From: Choristoneura fumiferana
Taxonomy: Eukaryota > Arthropoda > Insecta > Lepidoptera > Tortricidae
Direction: 5' to 3'
Length of the DNA stretch: 64,000 bases
Assembly: GCF_025370935.1 (NCBI RefSeq)
Contig: NC_133499.1
Location: 4,050,588-4,114,587 of the forward strand
Below, piece after piece: positions 51,831 to 63,472 of the stretch. A model generated the notes under the pieces. That model was not told where the DNA came from, searched no databases, and saw only the letters and a program-made list of their open reading frames with translations. Within the stretch, counting starts at the first letter, position 1. Every line of letters starts with the position of its first letter. Both the position numbers and the translations under genes were made by a program.

Positions 51831-52085
51831 TTTGTAATTTCATTTTTAATATAAGCTTGTTTGCGGACTGTACTTTTTGTTCCAAACTACATTTTCATAC
51901 TAAATTTCAAGTCAATGCCATAAACCATTGAGGAGTTCCGTCCTGCAAAGACGGTCCTGCCTGGACCACCACGATGTCACTGCCAGATTATGGCATTGTG
52001 ACCAAATTTACATAAATATGCCAAATTTCAGGTCTATCTGACCACTGGAAGTGGGTCAAATTTAACTAGCAAGATTTCACCCAAA
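51830..52085 (-). repeat. Repeat H copy
   Basis: ATTTCAAGTCAATGCCATAA, TCCTGCAAAGACGGTCCTGC, CCACTGGAAGTGGGTCAAA. Confidence 0.6.
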
Positions 52086-52760
52086 TCCATACTAATATTA
52101 TAAATGCGGAAGTGTGTGTGTTTGTATGTTTGTCCGTCGAAACGGAGCGATGGATCGACGTGATTTTTGGCATAGAGATAGTTTATGGTCCAGAGAGTGA
52201 CATAGGCTACTTTTTATCCCGGAAAAATGCACAGTTCCCGAGGGAACAGCGCGCGATAACCAAATTCCACGCGGGCGAAGCTAGTTTATAAATAAACGAA
52301 CAGGGCAAGCTTGTAAAAACGGATGGAACCCTTTTAAGGTCTCTACCCACTACACAGTATAATACTATGACCGTAATAGGAACGTCTTAGGCACGGAATA
52401 TAACGCTACACGGAATACAACATGTCAACGGCGTGTCATACCCATAAGAAGTGTCAGAGAGTACATTGTATATAGAAAAGTGTATCGGCACCATTTTTGA
52501 CGCTCCGTGCACGGCACGCAACGGCGACCGTTGATTATGAAACGTGCTAGTGGGCGTAGTCTCATATTTTTAACTAGCTTAAGCCCGCGACTTCGTCTGC
52601 GCGGATCTAGGTTATCGCGGTATCCTATGTTGATCCTTGGGGTTCAAAATACCTATATACCAAATTTCATCAAAATCGGTTCAGTGGTTTCGACGTGAAA
52701 GCGTAACAGACAGACAGACAGACAGACAGAGTTACTTTCGCATTTATAATATTAGTAGGG
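52085..52760. repeat. Two repeat G copies in inverted orientation flanking another repeat
   Basis: 52085-52290 antisense (CCATACTAATATTATAAATG ... GCGGGCGAAGCTAG) and 52572-52760 sense (CTAGCTTAAGCCCGCGACTT ... TTTATAATATTAGT), with the 52338-52563 repeat between. Confidence 0.6.
52338..52563. repeat. MITE-like repeat (GGTCTCTACCCACTA ends)
   Basis: GGTCTCTACCCACTACACAG at the left and TAGTGGGCGTAGTCTC at the right are imperfect inverted ends. A truncated copy lies at 12070-12190 and another fragment at 15415-15540. Confidence 0.5.
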
Positions 52761-52794
52761 ATTACAAAATAATATATTTTGCCTGTAGACTAGA

Positions 52795-53227
52795 GTCTTC
52801 GACCAGTGTGTGTTGCCAGTGACTTATGGCGCTGAGACGTGGTCCTTGACTGTTGGCCTTTTAGAGAGGCTCAGAGTCACGCAACGAGCTATGGAGAGAG
52901 CTATACTTGGAGTTTCTTTGCGCGATAGAAACCGGAATAGGTACGGAAATTCGTCGAAGAACTAAAGTCACCGACATAGCTGGAAAAATATGCAAGTTGA
53001 AGTAGCAATGGGCGGGCCACATCGCTCGAAGAACAGATAACCGTTGGGGGAGAAAAGTCCTCCAGTGGTGACCACGAACCGGAAGACGAAGCGTTGGCAG
53101 ACCTCCCACCAGGAGGACTGACGACATCGTGAGAGTTGCGGGAAACCGGTGGATGCAAGTGGCGAGTTGTCGTTCATTGTGTCGTTCCAAGGGGGAGGCC
53201 TTTGTTCAGCAGTGGACGTCTTCCGGC

Positions 53228-53258
<31 letters not shown>
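52795..53258 (+). pseudogene. Repeat C: longest LINE ORF2 3' fragment with (ATG)n tail
   Basis: Reads LPVTYGAETWSLTVGLLERL, RVTQRAMERAILGVSLRDRN, TKVTDIAGKICKLKWQWAGH, IARRTDNRWGRK with at least one stop or frame break, then GRPPTRRTDDIVRVAGNRWM and the (ATG)n run at 53229-53257. Confidence 0.75.
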
Positions 53259-53261
<3 letters not shown>

Positions 53262-53573
53262 TGCCTGACACTTTCCTTTTACGGTGATGGTGTGATACGG
53301 TGTTGTGTTGTGCGAATAAATGCGAAACACTGCGTACATTTTGCTTAGGAGAGGGGCTTTACTAACACTAGATATTCATAAATAAATACCTACAAATTTG
53401 TACTGAGCCCTCGGTGCGCGAGTCCGACTCGAACTTAGCCGGTTTTTGTTTGATAAAGAAAAAAATACGTGTCCATCCATTTTCTAATAGTCTGACAAAC
53501 TATTAGGTGTTCTAGGACTCTAGATAGCATATTAAATTAAACTGATTAAAAAAAAAATACTAAAAGGTCTTGT

Positions 53574-53652
53574 GACAGCGGTGGGATTCGAACCCACGCC
53601 CTTTCGGACTGGTGCCTAAAACCAGCGCCTTAGACCGCTCGGCCACGCTGCC
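53574..53652 (-). tRNA. tRNA-Leu (anticodon UAG)
   Basis: Read on the minus strand: acceptor stem GGCAGCG pairing with CGCTGTC, A box TGGCCGAGCGGT, anticodon arm CTGGT-TTTAGGC-ACCAG with anticodon TAG, a short variable arm as in class II tRNAs, and B box GGTTCGAATCC. A run of T follows on the same strand about 20 bp after the 3' end, as a Pol III terminator. Unlike the SINEs nearby, all stems pair, so this looks like a working gene. Confidence 0.93.
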
Positions 53653-53935
53653 TCTGCTGCATTGTGCGGAATTACCATACCGGTCTAGGCGCGCAGCCAA
53701 GGTATATATATGACGTCATAGATAGTAATTGTTTTACTTTTATGCCACATGCGTCATATAATATGTTAAGTTCGCATACTTGCTCGTTTAGCACGGGTAC
53801 AGGAACGGGCTATAGATTATAGTGCATGATGTATTTCGATTGGTAAAATTTTAAGGATTTATGTCGCCTTCTGTGAAGTCGCCAAGTGGTCACAGCGGAA
53901 GACCAGCGTTGGCCTATACGGCCAACACTACACTG

Positions 53936-54065
53936 CAGGGCTACTCCGAAACTCGAAACTCGAAGTTCGTGTCGTGCGGTCCCTCTGACACTTATTCTAT
54001 TTAATACGAGAGCGAGAGGGACCGCACGACACGAACTTCGAGTTTCGAGTTTCGGAGTAGCCCTG
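53936..54065. mobile_element. Palindromic MITE with perfect 51-bp arms
   Basis: CAGGGCTACTCCGAAACTCG and on (53936-53986) is repeated exactly in complement at 54015-54065, 28-nt loop. Diverged relatives at 13535-13662, 22513-22781 and 63347-63472. Confidence 0.85.
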
Positions 54066-54124
54066 CTGAGCTGAGACCGCTTCGCGATTTCGCAAATACC
54101 TACTTACTACGTACTTAATACTTG

Positions 54125-54510
54125 TTTTTTTAGGGTTCCGTACCTCAAAAGGAAAAAATTGAACCCTTATATGATCAGTTTTTGTCCGTCTATCTGTCTG
54201 TCAAGACGCTTTTGCTCGGGAACGCGTGGAGGTATCAAGCTGAAATTTATATCAAATACTGAAGTCTTGTCCCTTGGAGCTGTGAAAAAATCAAACTTCT
54301 AATCTAAGCCAACGCAATCAAAAGATGCAGCCGTTTATGCTGCAAATTTCCGCAAATTTTCGAAACTCGCAAGGGAATCAAAACCTACAGGGTACTTCCC
54401 GTGAACTCAGAATCTTGAAATTTGGTATGAAGGTAGCTATTATAACACAACCAACTTGAAAAGTCTGAAAATCTTGTTTTTTTATGTCTGTCTGTAAATA
54501 TCTGACTCCA
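54125..54510 (+). repeat. Dispersed repeat (AGGGTTCCGTACCTCAAAAG)
   Basis: AGGGTTCCGTACCTCAAAAG, GGGAACGCGTGGAGGTATCA, GGGTACTTCCCGTGAACTC. Recognised as a common lepidopteran repeat; no coding potential seen. 53328 and 54510 share CACTGCGTACATTTTGCTTA. Confidence 0.55.
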
Positions 54511-54884
54511 CACTGCGTACATTTTGCTTAAGAGTAAGGCTCTGCATACACTGGATGTTTTAAATCACTCGGAAAAAGCGAGAAATATCTTCAAGACACG
54601 ATTCCCGTTTTATTCCCCGTGCACTTGTTTTGTGTTTAATGTAATTTGCGAAGTGCGAATAAATATTTCTATTATTTCTATTTCTAAAATTCGGGTCCCA
54701 ATCGAATTACGACGGAACCCCTTCGTAATATTGTATTAAATGAGTGGCATTTTCATACCCATTAAATATGGAACTTTGTTATTCAGTTTCGAATATCTAA
54801 ACGGGCTGTGGTAGTTTCAACAACGTTGATTATAAAACTCCCGTGCCATAGCCTGTTTTTCTTCTTTTTTTATTTTATTTCACT

Positions 54885-55070
54885 GGATGGCAAACGTGCA
54901 AGGGTTCTCCTGATGGTAAGAGATCACCACCGCCCATAAACATCTGCAACACCAGGGGTATTGCAGATGCGTTGCCAACCTAGAGACCTAAGATGGGATG
55001 CCTCAAGTGCCAGTAATTTCACCGGCTGTCTTACTCTCCACGCCGAAACACAACAGTGTTATTTTAGACG
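54885..55070 (+). repeat. Repeat D copy, 3' truncated
   Basis: GGATGGCAAACGTGCAAGGG to GAAACACAACAGTG, then a repeat G copy begins. Confidence 0.65.
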
Positions 55071-55074
55071 TCTA

Positions 55075-55205
55075 GTTATTTGCCCACCAAATTTCATCCA
55101 AATCCGTCCAGTCGTTTTATCGTTAAGGTGCCTCAACATACACACACACACACACACACATACACACACATACTCACAAACTTTCGCATTTATAATATTA
55201 GTAGG
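55075..55205 (+). repeat. Repeat G 3' fragment with (CA)n
   Basis: ACCAAATTTCATCCAAATCC, (CA)n at 55139-55170, CTTTCGCATTTATAATATTA. Confidence 0.6.
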
Positions 55206-55324
55206 AAGATTAGGATTGAGTCAACTTGTATGTATTTTAATTTCTTGATGCGTGTGCATAGACATTCATTAAATTTTAATTAGTTCGTACCATACCAGCT
55301 CTTGTGAATCGACTTATACTTGCG

Positions 55325-55520
55325 TGGCAGACTAGTGGTTAGATATATGGCCTTTCATGCAGAGGATCACGGGTTCGAGCCCGGGCAAATTACATTTGAA
55401 ATTTTTCGATGATCATTCCCGTGAAGGAAACTGCATGCAACTGCGAAGCATTTCAATCAAAATAGGGTTTCCCTGCGCCCTGCAGAGGGACTTGTAGGTC
55501 AAAATGATGATGACGATGAA
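55325..55520 (+). repeat. Decayed tRNA-derived SINE (same family as 33192)
   Basis: GGCAGACTAGTGGTTAG, GGTTCGAGCCCGGGC, GTGAAGGAAACTGCATGC, CCCTGCAGAGGGAC, ATGATGATGACG. Confidence 0.65.
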
Positions 55521-55860
55521 GGCTTCCTTATTCTAACTACGGAGCCCTAAAAAATAATTTCAATAATGCCAAATGCCACAACTTGCCTACCTATATCGTG
55601 ATCCGTAATAGGTCTAAATTATCCCCAGGTGGGTTTTAGCCGTTTATCCGTAGGTTAACACGCCGTGTTACTAATTTATGACCCCTAGAAGGGGAGGGAG
55701 GGGCAGAAAGCTGAAGCGCTACGGGAAAGCGAGACGCGGATATAAAGAACTAGATCCGGTACGGTCCGGCCACGACGCCTATCCATAGATTTTATTAACC
55801 CTTAATAAGGTAGAGGCGATTTAGCGACCACATGCATTGATTTGGAAAATCAACCTTATT

Positions 55861-56240
55861 GTTTTAGTAATACGTATAAGTGTTTGGTGTGGGACGCTAC
55901 GTGTGTCAGCCAGCACCTTTGCCGCTTCCCATCTCGGTCGCACTACACGAGCGGCGGGAGCGGCGGCCGAATCTCAGGCGGCTGTGAAGCGGGAGGAGTA
56001 TGCCCCATTGGGTTCGGGGTATATATTCGTTCCCTTGGCGGTGGAGACGGCGGGCTGCTGGGGGCGGATGCAAAGCGTTTTGTAGGTGATTTGGGCCGTC
56101 GACTCAGGCAAAAAGGGGAGGACCCTCGCTCCGAGTCATTTCTGGTGCAAAGGCTGTCCATAGCTATCCAACGTGGTAATGCCGCGAGCGTTATGGGCAC
56201 CTTTGTGGCGGGAATGGCGAGGGGCGAGTTATTTGACTAG
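55861..56240 (+). pseudogene. Retroelement reverse-transcriptase polyprotein C terminus, frameshifted
   Basis: One frame gives YIFVPLAVETAGCWG and, after a one-frame shift, DAKRFVGDLGRRLRQKGEDP and QRLSIAIQRGNAASVMGTF, ending MARGELFD stop. This VETxG ... QRxSIAIQRGNAAS signature is the end of reverse-transcriptase-encoding repeats that I recognise from many invertebrate genomes; the clade is uncertain. Two more copies are in this window (37608-37716 and 43197-43388). A 14-bp inverted repeat (AACCCTTAATAAGG) at 55797 and 56407 brackets this copy. Confidence 0.65.
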
Positions 56241-57045
56241 GTTATAGTTTTCTATTGTTATTATAAAATAAATAAATTTAGTTTAGTAATAAGTTACAAT
56301 ATTCATTGTAATTATTGAAAATACTACTAGCTTTAAAAATATCCTTGCCAGGTATTTGTTCGATGGCTGCTTTTGATTCTGTGGTAGTATGCTCCAATAA
56401 ATGGGGCCTTATTAAGGGTTGAATTCACGTGAGAATTTACTTCATTTGAGATTTTATCCCTGCCCCTGTGTGTGGGAATATCGGGATAAAAAGTAGTATA
56501 ATAAGGCCGCCTATTGCTTACCTCAGAAAGTCTATGTGTATAAACCTGTTTTCTGTACTGCTTGCTATGTGTTGGTGTGCAATAAAGAGTTCTTGTATTG
56601 TATTGTATAATGTCCAGCTATCTACATACCAAATTTCATCCAAATCCGTCCTTAGATTGAGCCACTTCCATTCCATGAGCCATTACATCGCTGTCGGCCT
56701 GTCGGGTTCCCAGACCCAGACAGGGTGGGACGGCATTACGTATTTATATGAAGGCATTCGTGGGTTTTGCATTGATTGAGAGATGTCTAGCCTACCCCTT
56801 TGAACTTAAATGGCACGATGTTATTTAGGCAAATATCCTTATGGTGGCACTTCACTTGGTGTTGTGTATTCGCGTTGCGTTATTGACATCTCCATCGCTC
56901 ATGCCAGTAATGAAATAGTGCATCTCGTTCGTACACGCAAATATTTCGGTGAATTCGCCAAGTGAAGAGCCAGTATTACAAAAGTTAAAAAAACCTTCAT
57001 TGTCATTTCAATTTGTACGGAACCCTCGTTGTGCGAGTCCATTTA

Positions 57046-57198
57046 TCAGTTTCTAACAATCCAACAACGGAGTGTGCTCAAGTTGAATACAACGTAGCGA
57101 AAGTTTGTTCAGTGTTGGAATTGATAAAAAAACCTGAGCCTCCATTGTCTAGTAGTGTTTTAACCTCGCAGAAATCAATATGGCAGTTTAATCCTTAA
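57046..57198 (+). CDS. Coding-like fragment ending KSIWQFNP, unrecognised
   Basis: After TTTATCAG the frame reads NNPTTECAQVEYNVAKVCSV, LELIKKPEPPLSSS, VLTSQKSIWQFNP stop. The composition looks protein-like rather than random and it could be a terminal exon or a piece of a transposase. No start, no partner exon seen. Confidence 0.2.
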   Translation, partial: SVSNNPTTECAQVEYNVAKVCSVLELIKKPEPPLSSSVLTSQKSIWQFNP

Positions 57199-57394
57199 GT
57201 ATTTAGCAGTACAGTACTTTTTTCAATCGCGGTAGAGATATAGTTACACCCTTTTTTGTTGTGATGTATTTTTGTAGGGTACAATTGATCGGGTTTGTTT
57301 TGCTCGACTGTTGGTTCTTAGTTTTACCTACAGTTCGTTTGTTAGCGCTGAAATTCCCAGAATGACTTCTTCAAGATTAAACCTTAGAAAAAAC

Positions 57395-57838
57395 AACCGG
57401 CCAAGAGCGTGTCGGACACGCCCGAAATAGGGTTCCGTAGACATTACGATAAAAATAAGTGATTTTAACGGGGGAGACGCTCGATTTTAATGAAAATTTG
57501 CACTTTAAAGTTGAATATTTTGCAAACAAATCACTGAATCGAAAAATTGTTTTAGCAACCCCCTATTGGTTTTTAAAGATCGATCCAACGATGACCCACA
57601 CTACAAGATTGAACGAGAAAAAAAAATCACCCCACTTTACGTCTGGCAGGTACTGTAAAAAAAATATTTTTATTTTTTTTGTACCATTTTGTCGGCATAG
57701 TTTACATATAATATATTCGTGCAAAATTACAGCTTTCTAGCATTGATAGTCCCTGAGCAAAGCCGCGGACGGACAGACAGACAGACATGCCAAACTTTTT
57801 CGGGTTCCGTTTTTGCCATGTTGGCTACGGAACCCTAA
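57395..57838 (+). repeat. Repeat B copy with internal deletion
   Basis: About 180 bp of the 5' half is missing between the GTAGACATTACG and GAGACGCTCGATTTT parts. Confidence 0.7.
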
Positions 57839-58107
57839 CAATAGAAACGCTTCATTTCTATTGATACATGACCACGACAAACACATTGTGCGCAGGCGCA
57901 TCCTTGCACATTTCTGGTGGTGGCGGGTTCTTTGTGGGACTACGGAACCCTAAAAAATGAAAGTTCGTGTTTATACTCGTACGGGGTTCGATGAATTAGC
58001 ACCTATTTGCAATTCAACGTTGCGTCGGCTTTCCTGTCTGTAAATGTACTTCCTATTACGTCATATATTCAATCGGGTGTGTAATGTAATAATTAGGCTG
58101 CGTTTTT

Positions 58108-58350
58108 AACCCCCGACGCAAAAAGGGGGGTGTTATAAGTTTGACCGCTATGTGTGTCTGTGTGCCTGTCTGTCTGTCTGTGGCACGGTAGCTCTTAAAC
58201 GGGTGGACCGATTTGAATGTGTTTTTTTTTTAAATTCTAGCGATGGTTCTTAGACATGTTTTATCAAAATCGGTTCAGCCGTTTTTGAGATATTGAACTT
58301 TGAAGTGGCAAACTCGGAGGTTTTACAACTTTTTGTTGTTTAGGTTATTT
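58108..58350 (+). repeat. Repeat A copy
   Basis: CCCCGACGCAAAAAGGGGGG to TTTTGTTGTTTAGGTTA, nearly full length. Confidence 0.75.
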
Positions 58351-58949
58351 ATTTTCACATCGCTGCTCTATGTCTCAATAGCGTAGGTACATGTCTTCCT
58401 TAGCCACGCTCAATCGCTATTCCTTGAGATTGACGTGAGCATACCCCCTGTTCCGCCCAATTCGCTAAAAGCTTTGTCAGCTTTTGTTAGTCAGGAGCCA
58501 TCTCTTTCGTTCCGAACGGCATGGCCGACAGCTTTTATATATTCCTCTCTGTGATATAAGCATTTAGAAAGGTGCAATATCTGGTAAAATATCGAGTCAC
58601 TTATGGGATATAGTGAGACATGGAATTATAATTTACTAGTTGTTGTCAGCGACTTCATCTGCGTAGAATACGATATTTGACTATAATTAAAACTTGAGAA
58701 TGCCTGTTATCGAATAGAGAAATAATTTTAAACCTACCATTACAAATAACAAAGTTATATAAAGGTTTGAAAGTCAAGATTAAACAGAGAAAAACATACT
58801 TGCATGTGACGTCACACGCAAGTAGCGCCATACTTGCTGCATAGAGAAAATCGTTTGAGAAAGAGACAGGTATATAGTTTTTTCGAAAAATCATTACAAA
58901 TCTAATTTTCAACCGATTTAAGTTTTGTTGGTTAGGTTAGTTTAGTTAC

Positions 58950-59205
58950 AAGCTTTTATTTAACTCGCAATGTGTGTCTGTATGTAGGTATTTATGTGAG
59001 GGTCAAATCTTGCAAGTTGAATTTGACCCGCTTCCAGTGGTCGGATTGGATCCTGGTGATCCAGCCAGGATCCTCTCTGCTGAGCGGAACTCCTCAACGG
59101 TTAATGGCATCGAGTTTAAATTTGGTACGGAAATGTAATGAAATTAAATGACAGTGCAAGACAGTGAACAAAAAGTACAGTCGGCAAAAATGCTTGTATC
59201 AAAAA
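58950..59205 (+). repeat. Repeat H copy
   Basis: GGGTCAAATCTTGCAAGTTG, CCAGTGGTCGGATTGGATCC, CAAAAAGTACAGTCGGC. Shows the empty site of the 39249 micro-element. Confidence 0.6.
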
Positions 59206-59429
59206 TGTTTTTTTTAACAAAAAAAAATCACTTGTCATGCTCGTAAAGTTCGTACCTATTTATGCTGCATCTGCGCATCATAATAAAATGACTTTTTATG
59301 CTCGAGTAAAATCTTCGTCTAAGACGAAGGCGATCATGTATACATAAACAGCCACAAACAAAGAAGTTTCTACATATATTTTTTAATAATTTTTAATTTA
59401 GATATAACTAAAAATCAATTAAATAAATC

Positions 59430-59645
59430 AATAAACGACGAACGGTGGAGCAAGCGCGTTTTGGAGTGGAGACCCCGGCTAGGGAAAAGAAATGTGGGCA
59501 GACCGCCTGCTCGATGGTCCGATGACATTGTGGAGACAGCAGGACCGGTCTGGAAGAGAGAGACGGACAGTCGATCTGGGTGGAGAAAGGTTGGAGAGGC
59601 GTATGCCCGACGGTGGGCGAAAACGCGCTAAAGAAGAAGAGAAGA
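59430..59645 (+). pseudogene. LINE ORF2 C-terminal fragment, variant tail
   Basis: Reads NDERWSKRVLEWRPRLGKRN, VGRPPARWSDDIVETAGPVW, GEAYARRWAK; no (ATG)n tail, ends GAAGAAGAGAAGAAGG. A related but distinct subfamily from repeat C. Confidence 0.65.
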
Positions 59646-59728
59646 AGGAAATCAATAAAACTAAAATTTTATAGTTATATAGTAGTTAATGCATGAACAA
59701 TAAAAGGTACATTACATAGTATGTGAAC

Positions 59729-60155
59729 AATGAGGGCTATCGTTTTTTGTCTCACTAGATGGCGCACTGTTGCGTGAGGTTTTTAAGAATGGTTTTGAAA
59801 GTCTGTTATTACGGGCGTGGAAACAAAGTTTAGATTAAAATCATATTTAATATACCTTAAAACCGTACCATATAAATATTGAGCATGCCACAGTGTTGCA
59901 TAGTCCCTGTTTTGTTCGGAAAAAAGGGAGGACAAAGGTTTCCGAAAGACAAAACTGTCTCAAAACACAGACATTCATTTCCCCGGAACGCATATTTGCC
60001 ATAATTAATTTCAGATATTGCAAAATATTCACAAAATTATTCTAATTATAAATAAACCCGCGTAGCTCACCCAAAAACTATGAGATTTGACATTTCGGAG
60101 ACCTCACGCTACACTAGCGCCTCTAGCGGCGAATTCATTCGCGATAGCCCTCATT
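59729..60155 (-). mobile_element. 427-bp MITE, copy 2, inverted (AATGAGGGCT ends)
   Basis: Same element as 743-1169 in reverse. The ends pair as AACAATGAGGGCTATCG with CGATAGCCCTCATTGTT. Confidence 0.8.
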
Positions 60156-60189
60156 GTTTCCATTGTTGCTATTTCATTTCCTCGCCATC

Positions 60190-60320
60190 GAAGTGAAAAG
60201 CAGAGTGTAAAACTCGAGCATTAAACCCACTTTCCCCTCGAGGTGTCTAGGCTCGGGTGGTCATATGAACGTCTCGAGTAAAATGGCACGTTTTATGCTC
60301 TTGTCGTACAATCTACTTTT
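60190..60320 (-). repeat. MITE-like repeat (AGTAGATTGTACAACAAGAG), copy 2
   Basis: Complement of the 2786 repeat, ending CTCTTGTCGTACAATCTACT, next to the 59729-60155 MITE. Confidence 0.5.
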
Positions 60321-60584
60321 TTATGCGTTAAGTGATACGGAACTGTTCGTGATTGAGTCCAACAGGTTTTAATTGTAATTAACAGTAAATCGTATCAGAT
60401 AAGGAATTCACACTGTCCCTGTTGCAATGTCACTCCGTCTGACATAGTTCTGGATATCTATAAAAGCATCTATACTGTTGAAACGGTGCTTCTCGTTGAG
60501 ATTACCGTGAAATGAAGACAAACTAGCGAGAGGTCGAATACAGCTGCGATACGCTTACGACTATTACTCAAAAAGTTGTCCATT

Positions 60585-61180
60585 TTTAGGGTTCCGTAGC
60601 CAAAATGGCAAAAACGGAACCCTTATAGTTTCGCCATGTCTGTCTGCCGCGGCTTTGCTCAGGGACTATCAACGCTAGAAAGCTGTAATTTTGCACGAAT
60701 AAATATATATGTAAACAATGCCGACAAATTAAAAAATTTTTTTAGAGTACCTCCCATAGATGTGAAGTGGCGGTGTTTTTTTTTTCTCATCCAACCTTGT
60801 AGTGTGGGGTATCGTTGGATAGGTCTTTTTATAACCATTAGGGGGTTGCTAAAACGATTTTTCGATTCAGTGATTTGTTTGCATAATATTCAACTTTAAA
60901 GTGCAAATTTTAAATAAAATCGAGCCGGTGAGTGGAGAAACGTGAAAAAATTCAGGATGGTAGTAAGTATATCAAACTTACAAGGAAAACTTTAACGGTT
61001 AAGTTTTCTTCAGAATTATTAGTAGTTTAAGAGTAAATAGCAGCCTAAGGTATAAAATATACCTAAACTTGGAATATTCCGTACAAGATACGACATCCTT
61101 AGAAAAATATTACTTATTTTTTTTGTAATGGCTACGGAACCCTATTTCGGGCGTGTCCGACACGTTCTTTCCCGGTTTTT
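60585..61180 (-). repeat. Repeat B copy, antisense
   Basis: From AGGGTTCCGTAGCCAAAATG to CGTGTCCGACACGTTCTTTC. A 10475-10580 fragment on the minus strand belongs to the same family. Confidence 0.7.
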
Positions 61181-61199
61181 AAATTATTGAGTTGTCCAC

Positions 61200-62010
61200 T
61201 TATTAAAAATTATATATATTTCCTGACGCTACTTCACCACAAAAAATTTGTAATATTGTTTTTAAATATATACAAAACCTTGTGGTAAAAGTGACAAAAA
61301 GTCAGATAAGTAATCCGTGTCGTTGGATCCAATAGATAGTTTCGATGTAAAGTACAATTCAATAGAATCTGTCAATTTTCTACATATTTAAGACACCCTA
61401 TCGTGGGCACACTTGATTATATATGTCCCTGTTGTTGCAATTATCATCTAAAAGGAATCAAAAAAGAATAATAGTCACATCACAAAGCCTTAGCAGCGGT
61501 GTTTATATTAGTAGGCTAGAAGTGTCTACAGGATTGTCAGATTCTATTGAATTGGAGTTTAGTTACAAAATTACGATTTTTTTCCTCACAAGATTTCGTG
61601 ACGTTTTGTTGGAATTAAAATGTTGGATTATTGATGTAGTTTATGTTTTATGATCTCGTCCTTAGGGTTAATAATTTCTTGACAAAACTGATTTCTTGTC
61701 AATTTGATGACGGGACAACTTTTTGAGAAATACTCTAATATCTGCCACAGCGGAGCGTGCAAAAATATCTGACGTCCTACCAGCCCTAGACATATTTAGA
61801 GTCATATCAGATATTTATGCACACTTTGTTGGTGCTGACTGTACGCTTGAGTGAGAGAAGGGTCCATATCGGCTCGCATATTTGTTGAAAGTCATAGGAC
61901 CATTGTAATTTAGGGTGTAAATAAAGACGGGCAAACAGTTCCTGTGAATCGATCAACTCGATTATCGTAATAATTTGATGTAATGTCTTCTTTGTCATGC
62001 ATAACTTTTT
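61200..62010. other. No gene; small MITE-like repeat at 61735-61840
   Basis: TAATATCTGCCACAGCGGAG and CATATCAGATATTTATGCAC, TTTGTTGGTGCT recur at 28345-28430, with AATATCTG/CAGATATT as inverted ends. The open frame at 61423-61653 has no recognisable features. Confidence 0.45.
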
Positions 62011-62012
62011 TT

Positions 62013-62335
62013 TAACCCCCGACGCAAAAAGAGGGGTGCTATAAGTTTGACCGCTATGTGTGTCTGTCTGTGGCACCGTACCTCTTAAACGGGTGGACCG
62101 ATTTGAATGCGGTGTTTTTTTAATTTGAAATCGTTTTTTTTTAATTCTTGCCGCAAAAAGAGGGTGTTATAAGTAGACCGTAGTTCTCAAACGGCTGGGC
62201 AGTTTTTGATGCTGTTTTTTTTGCGTGAAAGTGAGTTCATTTCCGGTGGTTCTTAGCTGTGTTTGATAAAAATCGGTTCAGCCGTCTTTGATTGATCTTT
62301 GGAATGACATTATCGGAGATTTTTCAACTTTCCTA
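62013..62335 (+). repeat. Two tandem repeat A fragments
   Basis: 62013-62120 is close to consensus and truncated; 62147-62335 is diverged (GCCGCAAAAAGAGGGTG, GATAAAAATCGGTTCAGCCG). Confidence 0.6.
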
Positions 62336-62574
62336 AGCTGAAAAGTCCCCGTAGAATTCGTTTATCGCTATGCCGTGGGAACTATGCATCTTTCCGGGAT
62401 AAATACTATCCTATGTCCTTCTCCGGGACTCAAGCTATCTGTATACCGAATTTCATCTAAATCGGTTCAATGGTTTAGACCTGATGAAGTAACAAACAGA
62501 TTTACAAAATCGTATTTATAAGCGTAGTGGCTAAGAAAGGGAAAAGCAGGCTGAAATGTGTGGTGCATGGGAGA

Positions 62575-62710
62575 AATTTGTGTCTAGACTCCTGTCCAGT
62601 GGTGGCGTAGGGGTTTGGCACACAGCATGGAATGCTGAGCACGCTGGGTTCGATTCCCAGCGCTGGTCTCTTTTTCTGTTTTTTTTCTGTGCATTCATGT
62701 TTCAGATTGA
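62575..62710 (+). repeat. Repeat E SINE copy
   Basis: CCAGTGGTGGCGTAGGGGTT, GCTGGGTTCGATTCCCAGCG, TTTTTTCTGTGCATTCATG. Confidence 0.75.
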
Positions 62711-63059
62711 ATTTTCGTTGAAAAAAATTTAGGACTTACAAGCACCGAATTCCTTCTAAACCGGTTCAATGGTTTTTGGTCATCGGTTCTATTGGAAGGA
62801 GGGTTATTTGAAATTGTGGCTGGCAACCCTAGTGTTATCGCATGTCGGGAAAATTTAGTTCCCACGGGATCCTCGAGGAACCCGTCTCAGCTGACGCAAG
62901 CTAATCTGGACCACGTCTGAACCGTTGTCGGTCCGTATCGACCACGTGTGTGCTAAAAATACAACTAATGCTATAATACAGCTGTGGCGTGTTGCGGATA
63001 GAGTCGAGTTTGGAAAGAAATATTGCGCAAGCGATAAATATATCGGTAGCTCCTTATGT

Positions 63060-63270
63060 ATTAAGATTGTTTTTTTGGAATCTTTTTGTATTTTTTATTT
63101 CAATTCCAAATTTTTACTTTTACGGTCATCCCGTAAAACCTAAATTGAAAATACAAACTGGAATATAGCACGGATAAACCAGAAAAATAAGACCAGCACT
63201 GGGAATCGAACCCAGGTCCTCGGCATTCCGTGCCACGTGCTTTACCGCTACACCACTGCTGGACAACGGT
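63060..63270 (-). repeat. Repeat E SINE copy
   Basis: Antisense, with the same 3' tail as 33860-34080 (TTGGAATCTTTTTGTATTTT in plus orientation). Confidence 0.75.
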
Positions 63271-63346
63271 ACTCGGTGTTTACTCTTTATTGTTAAAAAA
63301 AACTTTTTAATTAAAAATTAAACCGCCGCAGAAACTGAAATACTAT

Positions 63347-63472
63347 TACGAAGTGCACAATTCGAATTTCGTATCTTGCCGTCCCGCTGACGCTTCTATT
63401 GTTTAATGCGAGATTGAGAGAGACGGTACGATACGAACTTCGACTTTGGAATTTCGTATTAGCCCCCCAGGC
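63347..63472. mobile_element. Diverged palindromic MITE (same family as 53936)
   Basis: CTATTACGAAGTGCACAATTC and TTTCGTATTAGCCCCCC arms around CTTGCCGTCCCGCTGACGC. It gives the uninterrupted version of the site split at 22579. Confidence 0.6.

Noticed and set aside
52861..53339. Minus-strand frames over 100 codons
   Set aside because: Antisense shadows of the LINE ORF2 fragment at 52795-53258.
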